This document shows positions 10,346-22,191 of a DNA stretch of 64,000 nt, piece by piece; position 1 is the first letter of the stretch; the number at the start of each line of letters is the position of its first letter. Under the pieces are notes generated by a model. It was not told the DNA's origin. It saw only the letters and a program-made list of their open reading frames with translations, and made no database searches. The stretch is taken from assembly GCA_019009955.1 (NCBI GenBank), contig CM032228.1, positions 180,452,001 to 180,516,000 on the forward strand. The letters run 5' to 3'. The translations under genes and the position numbers were made by a program. The stretch comes from Riptortus pedestris. Taxonomy: Eukaryota; Arthropoda; Insecta; Hemiptera; Alydidae.

Positions 10346-12017
10346 AAAAAACAATTACAACGCCATATATATATATATATTTAATATTTGATCATTACCT
10401 TCTCATTAATTTCAAAGTTCATCAAAATCAATCAATTAATCAAGAGATCAATATAAAATCAAAATTATTAGTGCTCAAGTATGCATGTCTGCGAGGAATA
10501 TACGCTATCTTTTCCTTGACTTCCTATATTACCTTTTCCTTTCTTGACCTTTCACCCTTATTTGTTTCAAGAACTGCATTCCTTTACCGTAAGAATTGCA
10601 ACTTCTTTATTTCTATATATTTCATATACTCTGTGGTCTTCCAGGCCATTTATTGTTTTATCCTTCATTTCATTATCTCTTCCCTGTGTTTTTCATGCCC
10701 TTCTCTGTGAAATTATCCCTTACACACACACACATGTGGACGTGCTACTGGGATTGCCGGATGATTTCAAAAGACTAAATATTTTTCATGAAAGTTTGCA
10801 CTAAATAAACTGGTCAAAAACTTCCTTCTTCACATTAAATTAAAGGTGATGTATTCTTTAGAGACGTGAAGTGGGAATTTCAGCTGTCTACAAAGTTGTG
10901 GGTAAAGTCTAGGGAGAACTCCACCACAGCAGAAGCTACCTACCCATCATGCTGCTTGAAAAGTAACCGTCTAAGATTCGAATACCGATCCAGGAGTAAC
11001 TGAACAGCAGCTTGATAAATCTCTTCAGGAACACTTAAGTTGGAAATTAAAGCAGGACCTTTAAGACAGCCTAACAAATAGCCAATAAATAGTGCGAGAA
11101 TTTTGCACATTTTTTTTGGTAAGGTAATTGGTCATGACAGGCCCTTTGCATAGCGAAGAAGTTAAAAGAACCTAAAATATTGTTCATTTTTGAGGCGCTG
11201 GATAGTGAAGGAATCTGGTATCTCAGGCAAGAAAACAACGGCCTCGTTCCTGCACAGTTATTTATTCCCAGCCACAAAGTGCTTTCAGAGCATGCGCTCC
11301 ATCATCAGTGCTCTCTACACAAGGATGCTGTTGGTATCAAATATTCCCGGAGTGTATGCTCTGAATGCGCTCTGTCGCACGGAATAAATCACTGTGGCGG
11401 AACGAGGCAATTATTTTCTTACATCAGATATAAAATATTGTTTGTGATACCTCTCCTAGTAACAAACTTCTCCTGAGCTATAATCGTTTATTTTTATATA
11501 ACGACACATTCGTGCCCAATATGGTAAGGCTTGAGGTGGAATTTTTTTAAAATAAACAGTGTAATTTATAACTTATCCGGGAAATATAATAACACTGTGA
11601 AGGCTTTGAAAGCGGGCATCAAATATTGAAATACCTCTCATTAAAAACTATTATTCTCTTTAAAAAATGGCGGTTGCTTCTTTGAACTCATAATTATCAA
11701 TTAAATGTTTGTGACGCTGAAGTAATTACGAGGAAATGTACGAGGAATGCACGGATAAGGAGTCGTGAGCTGGAGCAGCTTGAATAATAACTAGTTGTAT
11801 TTTATATTTCTTAAATAACCGGTTAATTCATGATATGGGGTTCAGGTTAGGCGAATCAGTTAAGGTATTGGTCTTAATGAACATGGTAAATATAGATTTG
11901 TGGATTAGGTTCGCGTGCGGGCAATAGGAGTTTATTCAGAAAAGTACTCATTAATAACAATCCTTAATCCACCCTTAAGGAAAACACCTACTTAGGTTGA
12001 ACTCGTGTATGGGCGAC
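10346..12017. other. Spacer with Penelope-type hairpin
   Basis: Only the hairpin at 11215-11435 is recognised; overlapping short ORFs at 10471-10804 are pyrimidine-rich chance frames. Confidence 0.5.
11215..11435. repeat. Inverted repeat, Penelope-type terminal hairpin
   Basis: Arms of about 75 bp: CTCAGGCAAGAAAACAACGG...CCTCGTTCCTGCACAGTTAT at 11219-11290 and its diverged reverse complement at 11352-11426. On the minus strand the sequence reads CACTGATGATGGAGCGCATG CTCTGAAAGC, the style of Penelope-like pseudo-LTR ends. No ORF. Confidence 0.55.
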
Positions 12018-12250
12018 TTTTAAAACATTTTTTCAAATGTCCACCGATAATAGCGAGGAAATAACGAATATGTGGCCCGTACAACACTTTTGTGTTGCTC
12101 TGTTACCACTCTAGCAGGTGCAATTTTGTTAGTTCGTTATTTAAACGTCTTGTGTAAAAATAAATATCCAGTTCGTTAATGACTGACATCGGACCAGAGG
12201 AAGCGTGTGAGAGAGAAGGGAGTTCCGAAAATTCCGATTACACCGTTATT
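12018..12250 (-). mobile_element. Family A element, partial inverted copy
   Basis: Carries reverse complements of the family A blocks: TTTCAAATGTCCACCGAT, GTTCGTTAATGACTGACATC and GGACCAG. It sits head-to-head with the plus-strand copy that starts at 12272. Confidence 0.55.
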
Positions 12251-12271
12251 TTGAGACAGATTGAAATAATG

Positions 12272-15200
12272 TCCGTCACGCAGGGGCTGCGTAAGCTAAG
12301 TACATTTTCCACATGCTGGTAAGACACGCTAGTGATGTCATAACAATGTATATTCTCTATTATTAAGTATATATCCGATGATGAGAAGTGGGGATTACTG
12401 GAAGAAGCCGAACACAAAAAAGTAGGAAAAGCTAGATTAATATTTGAGTAACGAATAACGACATAGAACAATAGGATGTAGAGCATCAATAGTTTAACAA
12501 GATTGGTTCTATACCATTATAACAACAATCATTATGATCCCCACCCCCTCCGTATATTCCTGGTCCGATTTGAGCCAGTAACGAATAGGCACGTTATTAT
12601 TGATTGAGTACCCACCAACCCCCCCCCCCCTCCGTATATTCCTGGTCCGATTTGAGCCATTAACGAATATGCACTTTATTATTGATTGAGTACCCACTAT
12701 TCTCCCCCTCCCTCCGTATATTCCTGGTCCGATTTGAGCCATTAACGAATATGCACTTTATTATTGATTGAGTACCCACTACCCCCCCCCCTCCGTATAT
12801 TCCTGGTCCGATTTGAGCCATTAAGGAATATGCACTTTATTATTGATTGAGTACCCACTAACCCCCCCCCCTCCGTATATTCCTGGTCCGATTTGAGCCA
12901 TTAAGGAATATGCACTTTATTATTGATTGAGTACCCACTAACCCCCCCCCCCCCTCCGTATATTCCTGGTCCGATTTGAGCCATTAACGAATATGCACTT
13001 TATTATTGATTGAGTACCCACTAACCCCCCCCCCCCGTTTATTCCTGTTCCGATTTGAGCCATTAACTTATATGCACTTTATTTTTGAGTGTGTACCCCC
13101 TAACCCCCCCCCCCCGTATATTCCTAGTCCGATTTGAGCCATTAACGAATATGCACTTTATTATTGATTGAGTACCCACTAACCCCCCCCCTCCGTATAT
13201 TCCTGGTCCGATTTGAGCCACTAACGAATATGCACTTTATTATTGATTGAGTACCCACAAACCCCCCCCCCCTCCGTATATTCCTGGTCCGATTTGAGCC
13301 ACTAACGAATATGCACTTTATTATGGCGTGAGTACACACACTAACCCCCCCCCCCCCTCCCTCCGTATATTCTATTGAGCCATTAACGAATATGCACTTT
13401 ATTATTGATTGAGTACCCACTACCCCCCCCCCCCCTCCCTCCGTATATTCCTGGTCCGATTTGAGCCATTAACGAATATGCACTTTATTATTGATTGAGT
13501 ACCCACTAACCCCCCCCCCCGTATATTCCTAGTACGATTTGAGCCATTAACGAATATGCACTTTATTATTGATTGAGTACCCACTACCCCCCCCCCCCCG
13601 TTTATTCCTCGTCCGATTTGTGCCATTAACGAATATGAACTTTATTATTTATTGACTACCCACTACCCCCCCCCCCACCGTATATTCCTGGTCCGATTTG
13701 AGCCATTAACGAATATGCGCTTTATTATTGATTGAGTACCCACTAACCCCCCCCCCCCCCGTATATTCCTAGTCTGATTTGAGCCATTAACGAATATGCA
13801 CTTTATTATTGATTGAGTACCCACTAACCCCCCCCCCCGTATCTTCCTAGTACGTTTTGAGCCATTAACGAATATGCACTTTATTTTTGATTGAGTACCC
13901 ACTCACCCCCCCCCCCCGTATATTCCTAGTCCGATTTGAGCCATTAACGAATATGCACTTTATTATTGATTGAGTACCCACTAACCCCCCCCCCACCGTA
14001 TATTCCTGGTCCGATTTGAGCCATTAACGAATATGCGCTTTATTATTGATTGAGTACCCACTAACCCCCCCCCCGTATATTCCTAGTACGATTTTAGACA
14101 TTATCGAATTTTCAATTTATTATTGATTTTGTTCTCACTAACCCCCCCCCCCCTCCCTCCGTATATTCCTGGTCCGATTTGAGCCATTAACGAATATGCA
14201 CTTTATTATTGATTGAGTACCCACTAACCCCCCCCCCCCTTAAATTCCTACTCCGTTTTGACCCACTAAAGAATATTCAATTTATTATTGTTTGACTACC
14301 CACACCCCCCCCCCCCCCACCGTATATTCCTAGTACGATTTGAGCCATTAACGAATATGCGCTTTATTATTGATTGAGTACCCACTAACCCCCCCCCCTC
14401 CGTATATTCCTGGTCCGATTTGAGCCATTAACGAATATGCACTTTATTATTGATTGAGTACCCACTAACCCCCCCCCCCCGTATCTTCCTAGTCAGAATT
14501 GAGCCATTAACGAATATTCACTTTATTATTGAATCAGTACCCACCAACCCCCCCCCCTCCGTATATTCCTGGTCCGATTTGAGCCATTAACGAATATGCA
14601 CTTTATTATTGATTGAGTACCCACTAACCCCCCCCCCCCACCTCCGTATATTCCTAGTCCGATTTGAGCCATTAACGAATATGCACTTTATTATTGTTTG
14701 AGTACCCACTAACCCCCCCCCCCTCCGTATATTCCTGGTCCGATTTGAGCCACTAACCAATATGCACTTTTTTTTTGTTTTAGTACCCACTAACCCCCCC
14801 CCCCCTCCGTATATTCCTGGTCCGATTTGAGCCACTAACGAATATGCACTTTATTATTGATTGAGTACCCACTAACCCCCCCCCCCCACCGTATATTCCT
14901 AGTACGATTTGAGCCATTAACGAATATGCGCTTTATTATTGATTGAGTACCCACTAACCCCCCCACCCTCCGTATATTCCTGGTCCGATTTGAGCCACTA
15001 ACGAATATGCACTTAATTATTGATTGCGGACCCACTAACCCCCCCCCCCTCCGTTTTTTCCTGGTCCGATTTGAGCAATTATGTAATATTCACTTTATTT
15101 TTTTTTGAGTACCCACTAACCCCCCCCCTCCGTATATTCCTGGTCCGATTTGAGCCATTAACGAATATGCACTTTATTATTTATTGATTACCCACTAACC

Positions 15201-16365
15201 CCCCCCCCCCACCGTATATTCCTTGTACGATTTGAGCCATTAACGAATATGCGCTTTATTATTGATTGAGTACCCACTAACCCCCCCCCCCGTAAATTCC
15301 TAGTCCGATTTGAGCCATTAACGAATATGCACTTTATTATTGATTGAGTACCCACTAACCCCCCCCCCCCCTCTATATTCCTAGTCCGATTTGAGCCATT
15401 AACGAATATGCACTTTATTATTGATTGAGTACCCACTAAACCCCCCCCCCCTCCGTATATTCCTTGTCCGATTTGAGCCACTAACGAATATGCACTTTAT
15501 TATTGATTGATTACCCACTAACCCCCCCCCCTCCCTCCGTATATTCCTGGTCAGATTTGAGCCATTAACGAATATGCACTTTATTATTGATTGAGTACCC
15601 ACTAACCCCCCCCCCCCACCGTATATTCCTAGTACGATTTGAGCCATTAACGAATATGCGCTTTATTATTGATTGTTTACCCACTAACACCCCCCCCCCC
15701 GTAAATTCCTAGTCCGATTTGAGCCATTAACGAATATTCACTTTATTATTGATTTAGTACCCACTAACCCCCCCCCCCTCCGTATATTCCTGGTCCGATT
15801 TGAGCCACTAACGAATATGCACTTTATTATTGATTGAGTACCCACTAACCCCCCCCCCCTCCGTATATTCCTGGTCCGATTTGAGCCACTAACGAATATG
15901 CACTTTATTTTTGATTGAGTACCCACTAACCCCCCCCCCCCCCCCCGTATATTCCTAGTACGATTTGAGCCATTAACGAATATGCGCTTTATTATTGATT
16001 GAGTACCCACTAACCCCCCCCCCCCCCGTATATTCCTAGTACGATTTGAGCCATTAACGAATATGCACTTTATTATTGTTGGACTACCCACTAACCCCCC
16101 CCCCGTATATTCCTTGTCCGATTTTAGCCATTAACGAATTTGCACTTTATTATTGATTGAATACCCAATAACCCCCCCCCCCCCCACCTCCGTATATTCC
16201 TAGCCTCTGGCCTGATTTGAGCCATTAACGAATATGCACTTTATATTATGATTGAGTACTCACTAACTACTACCCTGCCTTCCTCCTGGGCGATTTCGAA
16301 CATTCATCAAATTTTACATGAAACGCTTATTTATCTTTGAGACCGCTAGTGATAACACACACGCA
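12272..16365 (+). mobile_element. Family A element expanded by an internal minisatellite
   Basis: Begins with the family A 5' end (TCCGTCACGCAGGGGCTGCG at 12272) and follows the family to the CCCCCTCCG/TGGTCCGATTTGAGCC segment. It then enters the tandem array (12541-16260) and re-emerges at 16300-16365 with the family's next blocks (ACATGAAACGC, then GAGACCGCTAG). So the array occupies the place of a single segment in other copies. The 3' end after 16365 is lost. Confidence 0.7.
12541..16260 (+). repeat. Minisatellite, about 46 units of about 80 bp
   Basis: Tandem copies of CGTATATTCCTGGTCCGATT / TGAGCCATTAACGAATATGC / ACTTTATTATTGATTGAGTA / CCCACTAACCCC..., separated by C tracts of 8-18 bases that account for the length variation (about 76-87 bp). 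I counted 46 'GAGCC' boxes. Variant classes alternate (CCTGGTCC vs CCTAGTAC, ATGCACTT vs ATGCGCTT), suggesting higher-order copying. The many 60-117 codon minus-strand ORFs (GTQSIIKCIFVNGSNRTRN...) are by-products of the repeat. Reported C-tract lengths may carry sequencing error. Confidence 0.95.
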
Positions 16366-16446
16366 CAAACATTCTTCTTTACTTTTCTCCTCTATCAATA
16401 ACTATACCTTATGAAATGTAACCTATTTATTTTAAGGCCAGGTGGG

Positions 16447-16541
16447 ATCAGCTATTGAGGTTGTACTCATGAGGTGTATTTCGAAAATGTCTTCAAATAT
16501 CCATGGATCCTACCCATGAAATGAGGAGAATAAGATCCATT

Positions 16542-16605
<64 letters not shown>

Positions 16606-16925
16606 AATATATATATATATATATATATCTTTTAATGCTCTAGCGGTCACAATTTTTGATTAATCGTTTCAAAACTCGATATTGAAACATTTTATGAAAT
16701 ACTAACGATTAGCTGAAATCGGAGGGGAACTTCAAAAATGTCATATTTTAGTTATTATGAGACATATCGATAGATTGTATATAATCAATCTTGTTGCAAA
16801 ATTAATTGTCCATAAATGACGGTTCCTATAAACAATTTTTCAAAATCTCTATTATGACCGAAGCAATTAGCATATTTAAGTATTCAGTCTTCAGTACTTA
16901 CCAATTCTACTCAACTCAAATAAGC
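16447..16925 (-). mobile_element. Family A element, inverted partial copy with CT and AT microsatellites
   Basis: Minus-strand copy: GATCAGCTATTGAGGTTG, CATGGATCCTACCCATGAAA, the microsatellite slot filled by (CT)n then (AT)n, and CTCTAGCGGTCACAATTTTT. The terminal palindrome is lost at 16447. Confidence 0.65.
16545..16628. repeat. (CT)n followed by (AT)n microsatellite
   Basis: About 60 bases of CT then about 22 of AT, inside the inverted family A copy at the place where other copies carry TA repeats. Confidence 0.95.
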
Positions 16926-17104
16926 TGATATGATATGAAACGTTCTATTCCAAACTTAAATATAAAATATTGTTTTCATTGTCATTTTCCTATATGAAAT
17001 ATATCCATGTATATTGTAACTTAATCAATTAAAAATTTACGTAGGACACTTTTTAATGTCTTATTCCATATTGATATATTGCATTTTCATGAAAAATAAA
17101 AAGT

Positions 17105-17400
17105 AAATCTGGCAATAGCTGAAATTGGGTAATGGGGATGGGGGGGGGGGCTTAGAGGTGGTTTATAGTGAAGGAAACCCAGAAATTCAAAACATCAGTT
17201 ATTACGAATCGGGCCAAAAAACTATGTAAAACCAAACGTATCACAAATTTTATTTTCTATAAATGTTGTTTTATGCTTTTTTTTTTTCTTTTTTTTTTCA
17301 ATAGCTGGAACATTAAGCAAGATTTAATTAATATTTAGTCTTAGCAAAGCCCCACTCTTACTCATTCGATTTTCATTTGGGTAGATGACCCGCTAAAAAT
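17105..17400 (-). mobile_element. Family A element, inverted degenerate copy
   Basis: Reverse-complement matches to AGCTGAAATTGGGTAATGGG..., the G tract, GGTTTATAG and TAGCAAAGCCCCACTCTTAC. Weakly conserved, both ends missing. Confidence 0.5.
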
Positions 17401-17630
17401 CTCTTATCCAGCCGATATTTTAATTAGAGTTTACATAGGCTTTTTATTGCTGAGAAATAGTAAATAGATGGCGAGTTGAGATCATTAATACCAGCTTTTG
17501 GAAAATCTGCACCATCAAACACAGTAGTTTGCTTGGATTTAGGTATCTTTTTGTATCCATACTCTACAAGGTCTAATTGACAGGAACTGTCTTCTCATTA
17601 CGAGTTATGATTGCATAAACTTATTCTTAC

Positions 17631-17748
17631 CTATGAAGCCAAAAAGGGTTATGATATACGTATGCATTAACATATGAAATACAGATATGAAAATATGAGT
17701 AAAAACCTAACTTTTGGTTCCAAATTAACAGATTTTACTATTCAATAA
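17631..17748 (+). repeat. Direct repeat, copy 1
   Basis: About 118 bp starting CTATGAAGCCAAAAAGGGTT, with GATATGAAAATATGAGTAAA; about 85% identical by eye to 18193-18312. Confidence 0.8.
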
Positions 17749-18192
17749 TTTCTGATTGCATATCTCTGTGGTACCTTTAAAAAGGATTGCCAAGTCAATC
17801 ATGAGTTATTACGCATTCGTTTTGGATTCCTTATTTGATCCTGAATTGAAAATATTTCAAGGCTTTGTTTGCCTTGCATTGTCTTCTCTCTATAACAAGC
17901 GTTGGAATTAATTGTTGGAGTGCTCAAGGGCGCAGAAAATCGCTTTCATTCCTTATTTCTAACTTCAGTAGGCGTCAGGGAATCTTCCATAAAAGACAAA
18001 ACCGTGTCTCAGTTGCGGCCATGCATATTTCACACAAACAATAAACATCTTTACAGCATTTCCATTCTTATCATATTCTCAATTAGGACATTAAATGGAT
18101 GTACTTATGCAGAGGCTAACTGCTTACCTAAAATTCAAAGATGGGCTATTATATACTTTTTAAGCAGCAATGAACACTTTAAATTAAGTCTT

Positions 18193-18312
18193 ATCTATGA
18201 AGGTAAAAAGGGTCATGATATATGTATGCTTTAACATTTGAAATATAGATATGAAAATATGAGTAAAAACCTAACTTTCGGTTCTAAATTAAGTGATTTT
18301 CCTATTAAATAA
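18193..18312 (+). repeat. Direct repeat, copy 2
   Basis: Starts CTATGAAGGTAAAAAGGGTC. A more diverged relative lies near 55985-56100. Confidence 0.8.
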
Positions 18313-18861
18313 GCCTGATATTGAGGTAGCACGCCTGATACTAGTTCCAAAAAAACGTATTAATTGGCCTTAGAAAATACAAAAACGAGGTCCTTTAACA
18401 AAAATAATAATGCTGATAACCCTTCATCGGCTGCAAATTTTATTCAATAAAATTTATTTTCGTTACATTTTCTCTTACTTTTAAATTAATGTAATAATTG
18501 ATTTTTATTGTGTATCATACACATGATTTCCACATTGAGAAAAAAATTAACATCAGCTTAAAATTGGAGTTTTGTTTGCATAGAGCTCTTCCTGTGGTAG
18601 TATACAAAGCAGTAATATTGTGCTTTTTTTTAATATTCTAGCAGTTACAGTTCTGTTGTTCGGAATTACATTTAAAAATTGCATGTAAAACTGAAGATTC
18701 ATTTCATTTATATGTACACGAATCCCCACCATCATTTATTCACGGGGGAGTGGCACCTTAGAAAAGAAGTAAAATGCAAAGTCTAAAACATTTCCGTTAT
18801 TATGAGTTGCATACAAAATGTCAAATAAACATATCTTTTAAGTTATTTTATAAACATTTTT

Positions 18862-19082
18862 AGGGACACGGGTTAGCCATGTGAGTTAAAGCTTTGGCTT
18901 TAACCTAAGATGGTAAACCTAGAGTGGCGAATTCCATTCCCACCTGGACTATAGGACTTTATTTAGAGACGAACTCATTATATAAAATCCTTTGTCCCAC
19001 CCTGACTAGAAAAGAGTGGTAACCTGTAGATAACCCGTCCTAATTAGCCATTGTAGCAAAAACTGGACGTTAATAATAAGAA
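18862..19082 (+). mobile_element. tRNA-derived SINE copy
   Basis: GGGTTAGCCATGTGAGTTAA, GTGGCGAATTCCATTCCCAC, CCACCCTGACTAGAAAAGAG and AACTGGACGTTAATAATAAG, in family order. Ends about 100 bp before a family A element. Confidence 0.75.
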
Positions 19083-19183
19083 ACATCTTTACATTTAGAT
19101 GTTAACGAAGTTACATGAATTTATCCGTTATCAGCATTCAGTAAACCTCCACTCCTCAGGTGAGCTTCAGGTTAAAAAAATAA

Positions 19184-19554
19184 TCCGTGATGCAGGGGCT
19201 GCATTAAATAAGCAGATTTCTCACATGCGCCACGTATTTGTATTTATTTCAAAACGTAAAAGTTCAATGAGAACAATATTTGGAATTTACGCTTCAAATA
19301 ATATGTTTCAAAATTTAATAGATTATTGTTAATATGGCGTGAGTAAGAGTGGGGGATTATTGAGGGCCGAAAACTAAAAAATGCAAATATCTCGGTTAAT
19401 AATCAAGTTAGTGAAAAAAAAACCTAAATAGATCATTACAATTTCAATAGGATTGGTCTATACAATTTTTCGATCCATAATAGCGGATATATTAAGAATT
19501 TTCCAAATTCCTCCTACCCGGATCAAACAAAAATTGCAGAGCATTTTATATATA
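19184..19554 (+). mobile_element. Family A element, 5' part, interrupted by the Tc1-like insertion
   Basis: Starts TCCGTGATGCAGGGGCTGCA and runs to the TA tract where the Tc1-like element is inserted. Continues at 21195-21382. Confidence 0.75.
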
Positions 19555-19582
19555 CAGTGCTGTGAAAAAGTCTTTGAACAAA
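19555..19582 (+). repeat. Left terminal inverted repeat of the Tc1-like element
   Basis: Perfect 28-bp match to the reverse complement of 21167-21194; preceded by TA. Confidence 0.95.
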
Positions 19583-19724
19583 GTAATTTTTTAAATAATC
19601 TAAGTTGGAAGAAAAGGAAAAAAACAAAATTATTGTGAAACAAATATTTTATTTAATTAAAAATACCACCCATATAATATTGCAACGAAAAAATATTTAA
19701 TAACCATATAGCACAAACAAAAAA

Positions 19725-20750
19725 TTAGTATCTAGTATATCCTCCTTTATTTCTTTTGGCGCTCAGCAATCTATCTTTAACACTAGAAATTAAAGAGGCT
19801 ATGTAATCAGGGGAAATTTTTTCCCATTCTTCTTTTAGGATTCTCCACAGCTCTTCTAAAGAATTTGGTTGCCTTTCAATTCTTTTTCTATCAAGTAATT
19901 CCCACAAATGCTCTATAAGATTAAAATCAGGACTCTGAGGTGGTCATTCCATACATTTTAACTGTCCCTGTTCTTCTTTTCTTGCCAAATAATCTTTGAT
20001 AGTTCTGGCTGTATGCTTTGGCTCATTGTCATGCTGCAAAACAAATCCCGGCCCTATAAGCCTCAACCCTGATGGTATTGCGTTAGATGTAAGAATACTG
20101 TGATATTTTTTAGCATCCATTTTCCCTTCTATTCTCACAAGATCTCCTACTCCATAGCCGGAGAAGCAACCCCAAACCATTATAGAACTTCCTCCATGCT
20201 TCATAGTTGGATTTAAGCATTCTTCCAAATGCTCCTCTCCTGGCCCCCGCCTCACATACTGTCTTCTCCTAGAGCCAAACATTTCGAATTTTGATTCGTC
20301 GGTCCATAAAACTTTTTTCCAGTCCTCTTCGGTCCAATTTTCATGTTCTTTCACAAATTTCAAACGCTTTCCTTTATTTCCACGACGAAAAAATGTTTTT
20401 TTCTTAGCTACACATCCCCTAAGTCCAAAACTTATAAGTTTCCTTCTAACCAAAGAAGAAGATGCTTGTGTACCTCTGGCTTCAGCTATTTCTTGAGCAA
20501 GTTGTGTGCTATTCTTTTTGCGGTTGCGCAAAGATAACAACTTCAAATGATTTTCTGCTGCACGGTTTAACTTTCGAGGCCTATCAGAACATTTTAAGTC
20601 CACAATACATTTGCTGTTTTTAAATTTTTTAATAATATATTGTATTCCTGAAATAAAACTTTTCACTTGCCTTTGGATTTTCACGAATAGTAAGGCCTGC
20701 TGATACAAAATAATCACTTTCTGTCTATCAAGAAGATTAATTTTCGCCAT
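19725..20750 (-). pseudogene. Tc1-like transposase with a single internal stop
   Basis: DDE transposase that excises and reinserts the element at TA sites. From ATG 20750 it reads MAKINLLDRQKVIILYQQ (first paired-like helix-turn-helix), SDRPRKL (GRPR-like hook), and a second HTH region around LAQEIAEARGTQASS. The catalytic segments WTDESKFEMFG, VLQHDNEPKHTA and PDFNLIEHLWE supply D, D and E. There are 38 residues between the second D and the E, not the 34 of classical Tc1. The only defect seen is TGA at 19943-19941 where CMEWPPQSP would have TGG. The total of 341 codons with the stop counted matches full length. It ends GGYTRY-stop. Confidence 0.92.
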
Positions 20751-21166
20751 TTCGTGAAAATCAGTTAGTTTAAAGTACAGAAAAAAATAAGTTTATTAAG
20801 GAAAATTATTTTACACTATAAATTTTACTTACTGTTTGAAAAAAACGCAGTATTCTATGAATAAAAACGTTTTTTTGTTTTCACAAATATGTTGTACCTT
20901 CCAACTGAACGTTTATACTGATTTAAAGAGAAAGAGATGATAATAATGTAAACATTAAGATGATGTAAATCGAAAGGATTATAAAAAGAATTTAGAACCT
21001 AATAGTGACAATATTGACAAGCAGTTATAAATCCTTTTATCCACCACTGTACACATTTTTACATTAGAAAGTTAAATGCACAATACATTTAGGACTCTTA
21101 GCAAAATAATAAGTAAAAAATTAAGTGCTAAAATGAAATTATTTAAATTATTCTCACAAGATCAGT

Positions 21167-21191
21167 TTTGTTCAAAGACTTTTTCACAGCA

Positions 21192-21194
<3 letters not shown>
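21167..21194 (-). repeat. Right terminal inverted repeat of the Tc1-like element
   Basis: Perfect 28-bp inverted match to 19555-19582; followed by TA and a long TA microsatellite. Confidence 0.95.

Positions 21195-21262
<68 letters not shown>
21195..21262. repeat. (TA)n microsatellite, target of the Tc1-like insertion
   Basis: About 34 TA units directly right of the transposon's terminal repeat. Confidence 0.97.
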
Positions 21263-21268
<6 letters not shown>

Positions 21269-21382
21269 AATGAACCTCATTTTCGTCATCTCCTGGGTAG
21301 GGTCGATGGTTATTCGTGGAAATATTTCAAAAATCGCGCCAAGAGTAAAAACAGCTGATTTCCCTTAATGGAATTCTGCTAA
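21195..21382 (+). mobile_element. Family A element, 3' part after the Tc1-like insertion
   Basis: TA microsatellite, then TCATCTCCTGGGTAGGGTCG and the 3' end CTGATTTCCCTTAATGGAAT TCTGCTAA. One base of the palindrome has changed (TTAATGG). Joined to 19184-19554 it makes one complete family A copy. Confidence 0.75.
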
Positions 21383-22191
21383 AAAATTATGTCACTGCGT
21401 ATCAGTAACCCATCTTAAATTTCAAACATATAGAGGGAGCAATAGAGAATATAATACGGCATGCAGTCATCAATGAGATTTAAGTGACAATATTTTGCCT
21501 ATTTTGTTGAACATATAAGTAAGTGCCTTTTTTTTAAATCTGCCCCTCAATAGAACTATATTAAATGCCAAACTACTTAGAGAGATAGGTAAGCCTGGAA
21601 AGTGTTCTACATGGCTTCTTGAAGCGACATCTTTTCATTAAGTGGATGAACGCAAACTCCATATGCTACATTTTATTTGATTTCAAATGGCAGAGAGAAC
21701 GGTGAAGAGGAGAACCTGCATGCCTTATCTCTGTGAGTGGATGTTGACACGAGTCAGCGGCGAGATTATTTGGTATGTCTACATCTAGCAGCCATATGCT
21801 GCTTAATTTGCTTTGTTTTTTTTTTTAATATCAACGTCTCCTAAGAAGCATATCAATTGCTGAGCTTTGACACCTTACGCCTCATCTCTTATAATCGTGC
21901 CAATGAGGCTCATAAATACAGAGCACGCTTATCATCTATATATAATTCTTACATGTAGCACTTCCTTCTCAGCTTTGTCATTTTAATCAGTTAGTAGGAA
22001 AATTTAAAAAAATCCATCATAAAACAAACTACAAACTGGCAGGATCTGGGCTCCACTTGTTCTTAAACTTACTTGATAACTGGAATAATCGATAATTACA
22101 AACGAAAAATCCATAACAACCCAATGAAAGCAAAATCTCAGGAAAACATCATTAAAGACGCAATGTAGTGGTGTTGGTTAGAATAAAAACG

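Larger units (their letters stand above)
19555..21194 (-). mobile_element. Tc1-like DNA transposon (DD38E spacing), near intact
   Basis: The element spans 1640 bp between perfect 28-bp terminal inverted repeats that begin CAGTGCTGTGAAAAAGTCTT (19555-19582 and 21167-21194). It is flanked by the TA target duplication (19553-19554, 21195-21196). It contains one transposase gene on the minus strand. It sits in the TA microsatellite of a family A repeat and has split that repeat in two. Confidence 0.95.

Noticed and set aside
13142..16091. Many 66-117 codon minus-strand ORFs with repeated GTQSIIKCIFVNGSNRTRNIR
   Set aside because: They are the translation of the ~80-bp minisatellite; frame changes with every C-tract length and there is no start or context of a gene.
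21076..21273. 65-codon ORF ending in Tyr-Ile repeats
   Set aside because: Covers the transposon's terminal repeat and the TA tract.
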